A DNA stretch of 64,000 nucleotides from Prochlorococcus sp. AG-402-I20 (GCA_003216975.1 QCHY01000005.1:41185-105184), one strand, 5' to 3'. Shown: positions 43,435 to 53,636, counted from the first letter of the stretch. Notes: generated from the letters alone by a model not told the origin. A program made the numbers and translations.

Positions 43435-43590
43435 ATGATCTTATTAATTAGGGTATGGGAAACGACATTTTCCGAATTCTGCAATAAAAACAAAATTTTG
43501 AGAGAATCATATGAATCTTTAGTAATCGCTATTGCGGGTACTTTTTTAACTTGGTCAATTATTAATGAAGCCTTGCATTTTACTTATTGA
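43435..43590 (+). CDS. Possible small membrane protein overlapping the rpaA start
   Basis: Hand-translated ORF of 51 aa. The start [20 protein letters not shown] is followed by a hydrophobic stretch [18 protein letters not shown]. It ends 26 bases inside rpaA in another frame. The length of open frame is unusual for such AT-rich non-coding DNA, and the shape is a plausible single-helix membrane protein or leader. No family recognised and no strong ribosome-binding site; chance is quite possible. Confidence 0.35.
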   Translation: MILLIRVWETTFSEFCNKNKILRESYESLVIAIAGTFLTWSIINEALHFTY

Positions 43591-44362
43591 AGACGATCAA
43601 GACATGAGAGATCTTGTTGCAGGGCATCTTGAACACACTGGTTTTGATGTCCAAAAAGCTGAGGACGGCATCAAAGGTCAAGCTCTTGCTTTGCAGTATG
43701 CCCCTGATCTAATTCTTCTTGATTTAATGCTTCCAAAAGTTGATGGATTAACTCTTTGTCAACGTTTGAGACGAGATGAGAGAACTGCAAGCATACCAAT
43801 ACTTATGATTACTGCTTTGGGAGGTATTAAAGATAAGGTTACGGGTTTTAATTCTGGCGCTGATGATTACATAACCAAACCATTTGATTTAGAGGAATTA
43901 CAAGTCAGGATAAAGGCCTTATTAAGAAGAACTAATCGTGCACCATTAGGAAGTAATAATCAGCAAGAAATATTAAATTATGGACCTCTTACACTTGTTC
44001 CTGAAAGATTTGAGGCGATATGGTTCGAATCTCCTGTGCGACTCACTCATTTAGAATTTGAATTGCTACATTGCTTGATGCAACGGCATGGACAGACCGT
44101 CGCACCTTCATTAATCCTCAAAGAAGTTTGGGGTTATGAACCTGATGATGATATTGAAACAATACGTGTTCATGTTAGACATTTAAGAACCAAGCTTGAA
44201 CCAGATCCTAGAAAACCAAAATTCATTAAAACAGTTTATGGAGCAGGTTATTGCTTGGAATTACCGACCGGCGATAAAATTAATGAAATTCAACCATTAA
44301 TTATTCAATCAAGAGAAACTAATTCTTTTAAAGAAAATACTGATGAAAAAGTGATAGCTTAA
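43565..44362 (+). CDS. rpaA: Response regulator RpaA (OmpR type)
   Basis: Master circadian-output and phycobilisome-associated transcription factor of cyanobacteria. The receiver domain (1-120) has the phosphate acceptor Asp53 in [13 protein letters not shown], acidic DD near residues 10-11 and Lys in ITKPFD. The C-terminal winged helix has [20 protein letters not shown] and the very conserved [32 protein letters not shown] distinguishes RpaA from RpaB. An acidic tail of 25 residues follows the DNA-binding domain. Stop codon shares TTAA with that of the convergent holB. Confidence 0.95.
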   Translation: MKPCILLIEDDQDMRDLVAGHLEHTGFDVQKAEDGIKGQALALQYAPDLILLDLMLPKVDGLTLCQRLRRDERTASIPILMITALGGIKDKVTGFNSGADDYITKPFDLEELQVRIKALLRRTNRAPLGSNNQQEILNYGPLTLVPERFEAIWFESPVRLTHLEFELLHCLMQRHGQTVAPSLILKEVWGYEPDDDIETIRVHVRHLRTKLEPDPRKPKFIKTVYGAGYCLELPTGDKINEIQPLIIQSRETNSFKENTDEKVIA

Positions 44363-45318
44363 TCAATCAAATTTATATCCAATAAAGTTACTTCCCAAGC
44401 AAGTCTAGGTTGTACAAATTTTAATAATTGCTTTCTAAGCTCTTCAAGTTTTTTAACCATGTTTTGGTTTTTATCTTTCCTCCAAAATATATTTTGGAGG
44501 AAATCAATCAACCATAGTTGGTGCTCTATATTTAGTTCTTCCGTAATTTCTTTTGCTAATTTTAGTAACTCAATCTGATTAGTTAATTTGATTTCTATTT
44601 TTTTTCTTAAGGGACTTGAAATGGCTAACCAATTTTGAAGATTAATAAGATATTTTCCTGGAGATCCATATGAAAAATCTATTAATTCTCTAATTTTGTT
44701 CGGAGAAACATCATTTATTTCTTGATAAACTTCTAATTTCTGAATAATTTTGTTTACTTGATTATCATTTAATCGTATAAAAGGGACTGTCTGACATCTT
44801 GATCTAATGGTTGATAATAATTTCTCTGGTCTTTGTGTTATGAGAATAAATAATCCTGTATTTGTCTCTTCAAGAGTTTTTAATAATGCATTTGATGCAG
44901 ATTCATTTATCCTTTCAACATCTTCGATTATAACTATGCTTCTTTCTGACTCAAATGGTTTTTTTCCTAGAAACTCTATTATTTCTTTAATTTGATTTAG
45001 TCTTATTTGCGGGGGTGATTTCATACTTAAATTTTCTGACCTGGCTTTTTTTTGAGAAATACTTTTTCCTTGGACTATATAAGAAGGTTCTATCCATAAT
45101 AAGTCAGGATGATTATTGCTTTCTATTTTTCTTTTTGTGCTTTCTTTCTCAAAATTCTTATCAAAAATAGCTTTAATGAACACTTTAGTAGTTTTTTTCT
45201 TTCCTACTCCCTCTGGTCCAGAGAATAAATAAGCTGGAGGAATATGTTCATTTGAGATGGCAGACTTTAAAATTTGAATTGCTAAATCTTGACCAAATAT
45301 GTTGTTAAAATCGTCCAT
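44359..45318 (-). CDS. holB: DNA polymerase III delta-prime subunit
   Basis: Clamp-loader subunit of 319 aa, with AAA+ fold: [11 protein letters not shown] at about 34-44 (modified P-loop), [19 protein letters not shown] (Walker B region with [12 protein letters not shown]). The family hallmark SRC arginine is present. It is the last gene of the operon copper ATPase-tmk-holB, five bases after tmk. Cyanobacterial delta-prime is often distant from the E. coli form, so the AAA+ motifs and tmk neighbour carry the call. Confidence 0.9.
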   Translation of the reverse strand: MDDFNNIFGQDLAIQILKSAISNEHIPPAYLFSGPEGVGKKKTTKVFIKAIFDKNFEKESTKRKIESNNHPDLLWIEPSYIVQGKSISQKKARSENLSMKSPPQIRLNQIKEIIEFLGKKPFESERSIVIIEDVERINESASNALLKTLEETNTGLFILITQRPEKLLSTIRSRCQTVPFIRLNDNQVNKIIQKLEVYQEINDVSPNKIRELIDFSYGSPGKYLINLQNWLAISSPLRKKIEIKLTNQIELLKLAKEITEELNIEHQLWLIDFLQNIFWRKDKNQNMVKKLEELRKQLLKFVQPRLAWEVTLLDINLID

Positions 45319-45323
45319 TTTAT

Positions 45324-45953
45324 TTAATTTATTAACTTCTTTATTTCATATTGAATCTCGGACATGATTTTTTCTTTAGAGCTAATAGCAGATATTTTTT
45401 TCCATTTATTGTTCTCAGATAATGCCTGAAACCCCATAGACACATTAGATAAAAATACTCTACCTTCTTTTTCTATTCGATCATCTTTTCTACTTATTCT
45501 TCTTTTTATACTTTCATCAACAGGTATGTCTAATAGAAATGTAATATCTGGCAAAATACCCTGCGTAGCAATAGTTTCGAGACTTTTAATTAACTTTATA
45601 TCTAACTTTCTTCCGTAACCCTGATAAGCAACTGTGGAACCACAAAACCGATCGCTTATTACCCAATTCCCTTTATTTAAAGCTGGACGAATAATTTCAT
45701 TTATATGTTGTGCTCTATCTGCGGCATATAGTAAAAGCTCAGTAATTGAATCTGGGCTTTTTTCTATAGAATTATCTAGTAGAAGCGATCTTATAGATTG
45801 TCCTAATCTAGTCCCTCCTGGTTCTCTAGTAATAACTAATTGATTTCTGTTAGGAATCAGATCATTTTCAATGAGCCATTGTGATAATTCATTTATTTGA
45901 GTAGTTTTTCCAGCGCCATCAATACCTTCAAAAACAATAAATTTCCCCTTCAT
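45324..45953 (-). CDS. tmk: Thymidylate kinase
   Basis: Phosphorylates dTMP to dTDP. At 209 aa it has the P-loop EGIDGAGKTTQ (about 9-19), TREPGGTRLGQSIR with the DRY-like SDRFCGSTVAYQGYGR lid region, and the LID. The ATG overlaps the stop of the copper ATPase gene as ATGA (45950-45953), a sign of translational coupling, and holB follows five bases after its stop. An operon of metal pump, tmk and holB is unusual outside picocyanobacteria. Confidence 0.95.
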   Translation of the reverse strand: MKGKFIVFEGIDGAGKTTQINELSQWLIENDLIPNRNQLVITREPGGTRLGQSIRSLLLDNSIEKSPDSITELLLYAADRAQHINEIIRPALNKGNWVISDRFCGSTVAYQGYGRKLDIKLIKSLETIATQGILPDITFLLDIPVDESIKRRISRKDDRIEKEGRVFLSNVSMGFQALSENNKWKKISAISSKEKIMSEIQYEIKKLIN

Positions 45954-48280
45954 TTTGACTTCAAAGATAAAGCATTAAATACAACGCTTATTGAGCTCAA
46001 AGCCATAAGTAAAGCCGCCAAGGGAGGAGATAGTATTAATCCTGAGGAGGGTAAAAGTGATCCTGCTGCAATTGGTAAAGCAATCAAGTTATATCCAAAT
46101 GCCCATGCAAGATTTTGTTTTATTTTAAGCATTGCTTGTGTTGATAGTTGTAAAGCATTGGGAAGGGCTTCCAAGTTTTCTCCAAGCAGAACAAGATCAG
46201 CAGAATCTTGAGCGATTTGAGTCCCTGTTCCTATCGCTACGCCCAAGTCAGCAGCGGCAAGAGCTGGGGCATCATTAATCCCATCTCCTATCATCGCAAC
46301 TAAACCATTATTTTTTAATAAGTTCAACTTATTTAGTTTGTCTGAAGGCAACATTTGCCATTCAATTTGTTCTTCGCTAAACCCTAACTTTTCTCCTAAA
46401 GATAAAACTGCGGCATCTCTATCCCCACTAAACAAACTTAATGAAAACCCTCTTGAGCGTAATTTGTTAATTGACACGAAAGCGTCTTTTCTTACTTGGT
46501 CATCAATTAAGAAAAAGCCTAATAATTTATTTTCTAAAGCAACTGCAACTATTGATTGAGCTTTTCTTTTTGAAAGATTTAAGTTGTTTTCAATTATTGC
46601 ATTCCATTCAATTCCTTCACTTTTTATCCATTCCGGAGTTCCGACTCTGATCAGCCCTTCTAAATTATCAATTTTCCCAGCTATTCCTTTCCCTGCATAT
46701 GTAGTTGATGAGGACACTTTTTGTAGTTTAATTTCTTTCTTATTTGCTTCTTGAATAATTGCTTGTGCCAGAGGATGCCGACTATCTTGTTCAATGCTTG
46801 CTGCTAATCTGAGCATTACATTTCTAGTTGATTCTTGATATTCCCAGCAGCCAACGACTAAAGGTCTACCAATTGTGAGTGTGCCTGTTTTATCAAAAAT
46901 AATTTGACTTATTTTTGATGCCATTTCTATGACATCCCCACCTTTAAAAAGCCAACCTCGTTTAGCAGCTTCCCCTGAGGCAACAGTTATTACAGTTGGC
47001 GTAGCAAGCCCTAGAGCGCATGGACATGCCACAACTAAAACAGCTATTGATAGTTGAAATGATAGTCCAATTGGTGTTTGAGCTGTATTCATGAAATGAT
47101 CATGCAAATGATGGCTTTGCATGAAACCTTGATTAGAGACTTCTAAAACTTCTGGCCATATTTTTGTACCTATTTTCCACCAAAAAAGAAAAGTCAGTAA
47201 AGCAAAAGTAGTTACTCCATAGCAGAATATGCCCGCCACCTTGTCTGCTAAGCCCTGAATAGGTGCTTTTCTTGCTTGAGCTTCTTCAACCATACTTATT
47301 ATTTTTGCTATTGCAGTTTCAGATCCTATTTTCTGAACTTCTAATGTAATTGTTGACTCTAAATTTAAGCTGCCTGAAGGTAGCTCCACACCTGGTGATG
47401 CTTCTATAGGTAAAGACTCACCAGTTAAACTTGAGATATCTATTGCTGAATTTCCTTTTATAACTAAACCATCAACTGGGATTCTATCCCCAGCTAATAA
47501 TTGAATTTTTTCTCCTTGTCTTAATGCACCTATTCTGATTTCACGAATTTCATTGTTTTCTAAAATTAGATTGGCTGTGTCTGGTTGCAGCTTTGCTAAT
47601 TCTTTTAATGCAGTGCCAGTATTGACTCGTGCCCTTTCTTCTAAAAAACGTCCCAATAAAACAAATCCAAGCAGCATCACTGGCTCATTGAAAAAACATG
47701 GCCAGCCAACTTTTGGCCAAATTAACGCAATTATGCTTGCGAAGTAAGCACTGAGGACACCAAGGCTAACTAAGGTATCCATAGTCGGTGCAAAAAGGAT
47801 TGCTGACTTAAGACCTGCTTTTAGGATCGATTGGCCAGGGCCCAGTAAAGCAAATGTTGCTAATGCAGCATGAAAAGGCAATGTCCCAATAAGTGGAAAA
47901 GCTATTTGTTGACCTTCTACTAGATGTCCCATCCCAGAGACTATTAATAAGGAAGTAGCGATTATTAGTTGTCGCCATTTATTCCATAAATTCTGGTTTT
48001 CGTTTGTATCTAATTCGATATTGTTTGATATTGATTGATAATCTCTTTCCTGTGATGGGAAGCCCTTTGATGTAAGAGTTTTTATTACATCCGATAGAGA
48101 ATTGTTAGGCTCTTTAAATTCTACAAGAGCTGTTTTTGTAACTAAATTCACACTTGCATTATTTATGCTTGGATGGTTTTTAAGTATTTTTTCAACTGCC
48201 TGTACACAACTTCCGCACTTCATTCCATCTACATCAAGCAGAATTGAATTTTTGCGTTGGGCAATCTTTTTATTGCTCAA
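45950..48280 (-). CDS. Copper-transporting P1B-type ATPase
   Basis: Membrane pump of 776 aa. The N-terminal heavy-metal domain has MKCGSC (about 20-25), membrane helix 6 has ACPCALGLATP (CPC copper site, about residue 420), the phosphorylation motif DKTGTLT is near 463 and GDGINDAPALAAADLG near 680. It delivers copper to the thylakoid lumen (PacS type) or imports at the plasma membrane (CtaA type); sequence does not separate them reliably. Start TTG at 48278-48280. First gene of the operon with tmk and holB; divergent from ycf3. Confidence 0.93.
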   Translation of the reverse strand: MSNKKIAQRKNSILLDVDGMKCGSCVQAVEKILKNHPSINNASVNLVTKTALVEFKEPNNSLSDVIKTLTSKGFPSQERDYQSISNNIELDTNENQNLWNKWRQLIIATSLLIVSGMGHLVEGQQIAFPLIGTLPFHAALATFALLGPGQSILKAGLKSAILFAPTMDTLVSLGVLSAYFASIIALIWPKVGWPCFFNEPVMLLGFVLLGRFLEERARVNTGTALKELAKLQPDTANLILENNEIREIRIGALRQGEKIQLLAGDRIPVDGLVIKGNSAIDISSLTGESLPIEASPGVELPSGSLNLESTITLEVQKIGSETAIAKIISMVEEAQARKAPIQGLADKVAGIFCYGVTTFALLTFLFWWKIGTKIWPEVLEVSNQGFMQSHHLHDHFMNTAQTPIGLSFQLSIAVLVVACPCALGLATPTVITVASGEAAKRGWLFKGGDVIEMASKISQIIFDKTGTLTIGRPLVVGCWEYQESTRNVMLRLAASIEQDSRHPLAQAIIQEANKKEIKLQKVSSSTTYAGKGIAGKIDNLEGLIRVGTPEWIKSEGIEWNAIIENNLNLSKRKAQSIVAVALENKLLGFFLIDDQVRKDAFVSINKLRSRGFSLSLFSGDRDAAVLSLGEKLGFSEEQIEWQMLPSDKLNKLNLLKNNGLVAMIGDGINDAPALAAADLGVAIGTGTQIAQDSADLVLLGENLEALPNALQLSTQAMLKIKQNLAWAFGYNLIALPIAAGSLLPSSGLILSPPLAALLMALSSISVVFNALSLKSK

Positions 48281-48441
48281 GGGAATATTAATTCTGGATA
48301 CTTATTCTAAATTTAATAAATAATAAGCATGTTGCATTCATTTAATAATTTATTAATACATAAAAACTAGTTTTATTATTTCTGTTCATTTGATCTTTTT
48401 CCGGGCAGGGTAGAATTATATTTATTGAGATTGGTTCAATC

Positions 48442-48963
48442 GTGCCTAGAAGTCAAAACAAAGACAATTTTCTTGATAAGGCCTTCACGAAGATGGCTGA
48501 GGGAATAGTGAAAGTGATGCCAATCGCTTCTAAAGAAAAAGAGGCTTATCTGTATTACAGAAAAGGTTTAGCAGCGCAAAATGATGGAGATTACTCAGAG
48601 GCTCTTGAGTATTACGAAGAAAGCTTGAAACTTGAGGATAATCAAGTTGATAGAGGAGAGACATTGAAAAATATGGCAATAATTTATATGAGTAATGGCG
48701 ATGAAGAGAGGGCTTTAAATACATATAAAAAAGCTTTGGGACAAAATCCAAAGCAGCCATCGTGCTTAAAAAATATGGGATTAATTTATGAAAAAAGAGG
48801 CAGGATGGCTCAAAGGAATGGCAATCAAGATGAAGGTGATATCTGGTTCGATCAGGCAGCTGAAGTCTGGAGTAAAGCTGTTCGTTTATATCCAGGAGGG
48901 TATTTAGATATAGAGAATTGGTTGAAGACTACAGGTAGAGGAAGTGTTGATATTTATTTGTAA
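48442..48963 (+). CDS. ycf3: Photosystem I assembly protein Ycf3
   Basis: TPR protein needed for assembly of the photosystem I complex at the thylakoid membrane. At 173 aa it has three TPR motifs: [51 protein letters not shown] and [19 protein letters not shown], with the C-terminal [19 protein letters not shown] that marks Ycf3. The start is GTG at 48442. The divergent 161-base region shared with the copper ATPase has no other ORF. Confidence 0.95.
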   Translation: MPRSQNKDNFLDKAFTKMAEGIVKVMPIASKEKEAYLYYRKGLAAQNDGDYSEALEYYEESLKLEDNQVDRGETLKNMAIIYMSNGDEERALNTYKKALGQNPKQPSCLKNMGLIYEKRGRMAQRNGNQDEGDIWFDQAAEVWSKAVRLYPGGYLDIENWLKTTGRGSVDIYL

Positions 48964-48978
48964 ATAACTTAACTATAA

Positions 48979-50358
48979 TTAAATATTATTTAAAGCATAG
49001 ATTAAAGCTTGATTGATATTAGAAGCTTTTAATATTTTTAACGTTTGATTTGCTTGAAACTCACTTGTATCTATTCCATCAGGGATAATTAATTTTTTAT
49101 ATCCAAGTCTTATAACTTCATTAATTCGTTGTTGCATTTGTCTTACTAACCTTAATTGACCAGCTAGACCTATTTCTCCTATAAAAACTAGACCTTCAGC
49201 AAGTTCAATATCTTTAAAGCTAGAAACTATTGCAGCGGCTATTCCAAGATCAGCGCCGGGTTCTTCTACTTCTAATCCCCCAGCTACAGCTAGATAACAG
49301 TCATACCTTGAGAGTGACAAATTCATATTTTTTTCTAGAACTGCCAAGATTTGATGAAGCCTATTAATCTCAACACCAGTCGTTGTTCTTCTGGGACTTG
49401 AATAACTAGTGGGATTTAAAAGTGCTTGTATATCTATAGCTAATGGTCTTGTCCCTTCGCAAGTAACAATTGTTGAAATTCCAGGCGCAGAGGTTTTGCT
49501 TAGAAATAATTCGCTTGGATTAGATACCTCTGATAAACCATCTGCTTGCATTTCAAACACACCAAGTTCACAAGTGGCACCAAATCGATTTTTCACACCT
49601 CTTAGAATTCTGTGAGAAGCGAAGCGATCGCCTTCAAAAGTCAGTACTGCATCAACAAGATGCTCAAGAACTTTTGGTCCAGCTAGCATTCCATCCTTGG
49701 TAACGTGCCCGATGATCAACAGGGATATGTTTTCTCGTTTAGCAATTTTCTGTAACGCTGAAGAACATTCTCTAACTTGAGCAACTGAGCCAGGCGAACT
49801 GGATAAATTTTGATCATGCAATGCTTGAATGCTATCAATCACCGCAACGTCAGGCTTTAAATAATCAAGCTCTTTTATCACTAGCTCTAAATCTGTTTCT
49901 GCGAGTAAATGAAGATTTGATTCAGAATTTTCAATTCGATTCCATCTGAGTTTTACTTGTTGAGCAGATTCTTCAGCAGCCACATAAAGGACTGATCTTT
50001 GATGAGCCATTACAGTTGCACTTTGCAAAATAAGTGTGCTTTTCCCAATTCCTGGGTCTCCACCAATCAATACAAGTGATCCAGGTACTAAACCACCTCC
50101 AAGTACCCTGTCTAATTCTTCATATCCACTTTCAATACGATCAATAATTTGGTTTTTTGTCCGGCTTATTAGTTCTGAACGATAGGGAGATTTCTCATTC
50201 GGAGAATTAATCTTTGTGTAAATAGATTTATCTGATTTTTGATTAATTTTTTCTTCTATTATTGAGTTCCATTCTCCACAATTGTTGCAGCGGCCAAAGA
50301 ATTGCCTGGTTTGAGCACCGCAACTTTGACAGACATAAATAGAGACAGAACGAGACAC
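48979..50358 (-). CDS. radA: DNA repair protein RadA
   Basis: RecA-like ATPase that drives branch migration in recombinational repair. At 459 aa it has the N-terminal zinc finger with Cys10, Cys13, Cys24 and Cys27 (CQSCG and CNNCG), the Walker A GGDPGIGKSTL at about 98-108, GVKNRFG (the RadA-specific KNRFG motif) and the Lon-like C-terminal domain with AVAGGLEVEEPGADL. ATG at 50356-50358. Divergent from rpaB. Confidence 0.96.
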   Translation of the reverse strand: MSRSVSIYVCQSCGAQTRQFFGRCNNCGEWNSIIEEKINQKSDKSIYTKINSPNEKSPYRSELISRTKNQIIDRIESGYEELDRVLGGGLVPGSLVLIGGDPGIGKSTLILQSATVMAHQRSVLYVAAEESAQQVKLRWNRIENSESNLHLLAETDLELVIKELDYLKPDVAVIDSIQALHDQNLSSSPGSVAQVRECSSALQKIAKRENISLLIIGHVTKDGMLAGPKVLEHLVDAVLTFEGDRFASHRILRGVKNRFGATCELGVFEMQADGLSEVSNPSELFLSKTSAPGISTIVTCEGTRPLAIDIQALLNPTSYSSPRRTTTGVEINRLHQILAVLEKNMNLSLSRYDCYLAVAGGLEVEEPGADLGIAAAIVSSFKDIELAEGLVFIGEIGLAGQLRLVRQMQQRINEVIRLGYKKLIIPDGIDTSEFQANQTLKILKASNINQALIYALNNI

Positions 50359-50465
50359 TTAGTTGTAAAAAGGAAGTTGGCTGTAGTTGAATAAAGATAG
50401 TGATCTTTAAATGTTGGTGAACCTTCACTTAAGATCTTGTTGCAGCCGCCAAAGCTAAGAGACAA

Positions 50466-51212
50466 ATGACGGCCACAAGTCCCTCAAAGGAAACCATCCT
50501 CGTAGCTGATGATGAGGCAAGTATTAGGAGGATCCTAGAAACTCGCCTATCCATGATTGGCTATCAGGTAGTTACTGCTTGTGATGGAAATGAAGCATTG
50601 GATCTTTTCAGAAATTGTGAGCCTGATTTGGTGGTGCTCGATGTCATGATGCCTAAATTGGATGGATATGGAGTTTGCCAGGAACTAAGAAAGGAATCAG
50701 ATGTTCCAATAGTCATGCTGACAGCATTGGGAGATGTTGCAGATAGGATTACTGGCTTAGAACTTGGTGCTGATGATTATGTTGTTAAACCATTTAGCCC
50801 AAAAGAATTAGAAGCTAGAATCAGATGTGTACTAAGAAGGGTAGAAAAAGAACAAATAGCAGGACTACCTAATTCAGGTGTAATTGCGGTTATGAATTTA
50901 AAGATTGATACAAATAAACGTCAGGTTTATAGAAATGATGAGCGAATTAGACTAACAGGCATGGAATTTAGTCTTTTAGAATTATTGGTCAGTCGTTCAG
51001 GAGAACCATTTAGTCGAGGTGAGATTCTTAAAGAAGTTTGGGGATATACACCTGAAAGACATGTTGATACCAGAGTAGTGGACGTTCATATTTCTAGACT
51101 TAGATCAAAACTTGAGGATGATCCTGCAAATCCAGAATTAATTCTTACGGCAAGAGGAACAGGCTATCTTTTTCAAAGAATTGTTGATTCTATGATTCCT
51201 GAAGGATCATAA
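50466..51212 (+). CDS. rpaB: Response regulator RpaB (OmpR type, Ycf27)
   Basis: Essential light-stress regulator that controls high-light-inducible and photosystem genes via HLR1 sites. The receiver has the phosphate acceptor Asp59 in LVVLDVMMPKLDG and Lys in VVKPFSPKELE. The winged helix has the conserved LTGMEFSLLELLVSRSGEPFSRGEIL and VWGYTPERHVDTRVVDVHISRLR. The sequence matches the Ycf27/RpaB group. It starts 107 bases from the divergent radA gene; four bases separate it from plsX, so the regulator heads a lipid synthesis operon. Confidence 0.95.
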   Translation: MTATSPSKETILVADDEASIRRILETRLSMIGYQVVTACDGNEALDLFRNCEPDLVVLDVMMPKLDGYGVCQELRKESDVPIVMLTALGDVADRITGLELGADDYVVKPFSPKELEARIRCVLRRVEKEQIAGLPNSGVIAVMNLKIDTNKRQVYRNDERIRLTGMEFSLLELLVSRSGEPFSRGEILKEVWGYTPERHVDTRVVDVHISRLRSKLEDDPANPELILTARGTGYLFQRIVDSMIPEGS

Positions 51213-51216
51213 ATCA

Positions 51217-52539
51217 GTGGAAAAAAATCATCTAAATAATAAAACAAATCGTTCTAAGGCAATTAGAAGATTGGTTATTTGGTATCGCCGAAATTCAGCT
51301 GTTACAAGTCTGGTTGATACTGCAACAAGCTCAGCTACTGCAGCAAGCAATGTTGCTGGTTCAGTCGTTTCTAATGCTGGTTCTGTTGTTACTAGTGCTG
51401 GATCAATAGCCAGGAGTACACTTGAGCCATTTGTCTTTGATCCACTTAGGAGACTACAAGGTGGAGTTAGTACAGACGCGAACAATGGAATTCAAGATTC
51501 CGAAAGGATTTGGGTCGCTGTCGATGGAATGGGAGGAGATTTTGCACCTGGAGCGATTCTTGATGGGTGTTTGAAATCTTTGTCATTACTTCCATTGAAA
51601 ATTAAATTTGTTGGTGAAATTGAGAAAGTAGAAAAAGCAGCTGTTGAATTTGGCTTAGAAGAATCTTTAGAAAAAGCAATAGATAATGGAAATTTCGAAT
51701 TAATTCCCAGCGGTCTATCAGTTGGCATGGATGAAGAAGCTACTGCAGTGCGTAAAAAAAAGGATGCGAGCATAAATATTGCAATGAAATTGGTTAAAGA
51801 AGGAAAAGCTATGGGTGTCTATTCAGCTGGAAATTCTGGAGCAATGATGGCCTCATCGATTTTCAAGTTAGGACGTTTAAAAGGAATTGATCGACCAGCA
51901 ATTGGAGCATTATTCCCAACTAAAGATCCTGGTCAACCAGTATTGGTTTTAGATGTTGGAGCAAATATGGATTGTAAACCAACCTATTTGCATCAATTTG
52001 CTCTTCTTGGAAATATTTATTGTCGAGATGTGTTGCAGGTAGACAAGCCAAGAATTGGATTATTGAATATTGGTGAAGAATCCTGTAAGGGTAATGATCT
52101 CTCTCTAGCAACTTACAAACTTTTAAACGAAGAAGAACGTTTTTGCTTTTCCGGAAATTGCGAAGGACGAGATGTTTTATCAGGTGATTTTGATGTTGTG
52201 GTTTGTGATGGATTTACAGGAAACGTTTTGCTGAAATTCTTAGAGTCAGTTGGTAGTGTCCTTTTGGGAGTTTTGAGAGCTGAGTTGCCAAGAGGAAGAA
52301 GAGGCAAAGTTGGTTCTGCTTTTTTAAGAAATAATTTGAAACGAATAAAGAAACGTTTGGATCATGCTGAACATGGCGGAGCTTTACTTCTAGGAATTAA
52401 TGGAATTTGTGTTATTGGTCACGGTGGAAGTAAAGCTTTATCCGTTTTGAGTGCTTTAAGAGTTGTTCATTCCGCTGCAAGCCATGGAGTAATGGATGAT
52501 TTGGCAGATTTAAATAAACCAGATGTTTTAAAGGTCTGA
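51217..52539 (+). CDS. plsX: Phosphate acyltransferase PlsX with N-terminal extension
   Basis: Makes acyl-phosphate from acyl-ACP, first committed step of phospholipid and glycolipid assembly with PlsY. The PlsX core starts near residue 98 (WVAVDGMGGDFAPG) and includes the YSAGNSGAMMA, DVGANMDC and GFTGNVLLKF segments. Before it lies a 97-residue extension, low complexity, with three tandem heptads AGSVVSN, AGSVVTS, AGSIARS (about residues 47-67). Usual PlsX is about 330-350 aa. Start is GTG at 51217, four bases after rpaB. The extension may bind membrane. Confidence 0.92.
   Translation: MEKNHLNNKTNRSKAIRRLVIWYRRNSAVTSLVDTATSSATAASNVAGSVVSNAGSVVTSAGSIARSTLEPFVFDPLRRLQGGVSTDANNGIQDSERIWVAVDGMGGDFAPGAILDGCLKSLSLLPLKIKFVGEIEKVEKAAVEFGLEESLEKAIDNGNFELIPSGLSVGMDEEATAVRKKKDASINIAMKLVKEGKAMGVYSAGNSGAMMASSIFKLGRLKGIDRPAIGALFPTKDPGQPVLVLDVGANMDCKPTYLHQFALLGNIYCRDVLQVDKPRIGLLNIGEESCKGNDLSLATYKLLNEEERFCFSGNCEGRDVLSGDFDVVVCDGFTGNVLLKFLESVGSVLLGVLRAELPRGRRGKVGSAFLRNNLKRIKKRLDHAEHGGALLLGINGICVIGHGGSKALSVLSALRVVHSAASHGVMDDLADLNKPDVLKV
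51355..51417 (+). repeat. Three 21-base tandem repeats inside plsX
   Basis: Three degenerate 21-base units begin GCTGGTTCAGTC, GCTGGTTCTGTT and GCTGGATCAATA and encode the heptads AGSVVSN, AGSVVTS and AGSIARS. They account for the low-complexity N-terminal extension of PlsX. Confidence 0.75.
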
Positions 52540-52592
52540 TTGGAACTGTCCTACTATGTGATTGACTTATGAGGTGAGGTCTTTTTTTAGAT

Positions 52593-53609
52593 TTGATTAG
52601 AAATTCTCAATGTGATTCAGGAATATCTTTTGTGGGGAGCGGAAGCGCCATACCTCAAAAGGTAATCAATAATGATCAACTTGGTCAGAGAGTGGATACT
52701 AATGATGAATGGATTCAAAGTAGAACTGGTATTGGTGAAAGAAGAATTATTGGAGAAAATGAGTCTCTGATTGACTTGGCTACTGAAGCAGCACTTAATG
52801 CTGTCAAAATGGCTAGTTGGGATGTAAAAACTATAGATTTGATAATTCTTGCAACATCTACTCCGGAAGATTTATTTGGCTCGGCGCCTAAAATTCAATC
52901 AAACATAGGAGCTTCGAATGCAGTCGCTTTTGATTTGACTGCTGCTTGTAGTGGTTTTTTATTTGCTTTGGTAACTGCATCACAATTTTTAGCTTCTGGA
53001 TCAATGAAAAGAGCTGTTGTTATTGGTGCAGACCAATTATCAAAATGGGTGGATTGGGATGACAGACAAACCTGCGTTTTGTTTGGAGATGGAGCAGGAG
53101 CAGTGGCTGTTGAGACGTCAGAAAAAGAAAGTGGTTTGATTGGATATGATTTGAAGTCTGATGGAAGTAAAGGAGATTGTTTAAATCTCTCTCAATCAAA
53201 TATTTTTCTAGATTTAGTTCAAGGAGCTACCCATCAAAAAGGGGAATATTTGCCAATCAAAATGGAGGGAAAGGAGGTTTATAAGTTTGCAGTTAGAGAA
53301 GTTCCAATCATTCTTGGAGAAATCTTAGAAAAATATCAAATCAAGTCAGAAAGAATAGATTGGCTCCTATTACACCAAGCTAATCAAAGAATTCTTGATG
53401 CTGTAGCTTCGAGATTTTCAATACCATCAGATAAAGTGCTTTCAAATTTGAAACATTATGGAAATACCTCAGCTGCAACGATACCTTTGATGCTTGATGA
53501 GGCAGTCAGAGATCATAGGATTAAATCCGGCGATTTAATAGCTTGTAGTGGATTTGGTGCTGGTTTGAGTTGGGGAGCTGCTTTGTTTTATTGGCATGGT
53601 CCCTATTAA
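52593..53609 (+). CDS. fabH: 3-oxoacyl-[ACP] synthase III
   Basis: Starts fatty acid synthesis by condensing acetyl-CoA with malonyl-ACP. At 338 aa the catalytic Cys119 is in DLTAACSGFLFAL, and the His and Asn in LLHQANQRILDAV and HYGNTSAATIP complete the triad. The TTG start at 52593 places NDEWIQSRTGIGERR at the usual position. It follows plsX by 53 bases and precedes fabD by 27. Confidence 0.95.
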   Translation: MIRNSQCDSGISFVGSGSAIPQKVINNDQLGQRVDTNDEWIQSRTGIGERRIIGENESLIDLATEAALNAVKMASWDVKTIDLIILATSTPEDLFGSAPKIQSNIGASNAVAFDLTAACSGFLFALVTASQFLASGSMKRAVVIGADQLSKWVDWDDRQTCVLFGDGAGAVAVETSEKESGLIGYDLKSDGSKGDCLNLSQSNIFLDLVQGATHQKGEYLPIKMEGKEVYKFAVREVPIILGEILEKYQIKSERIDWLLLHQANQRILDAVASRFSIPSDKVLSNLKHYGNTSAATIPLMLDEAVRDHRIKSGDLIACSGFGAGLSWGAALFYWHGPY

Positions 53610-53636
53610 GCTGTTTAGTAATTAATCTAGAAAATT

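Noticed and set aside
45897..46211. 104-codon frame antisense to the copper ATPase end and tmk start
   Set aside because: Overlaps two genuine genes on the other strand and shows lysine/serine-biased, non-family residues typical of antisense shadows.
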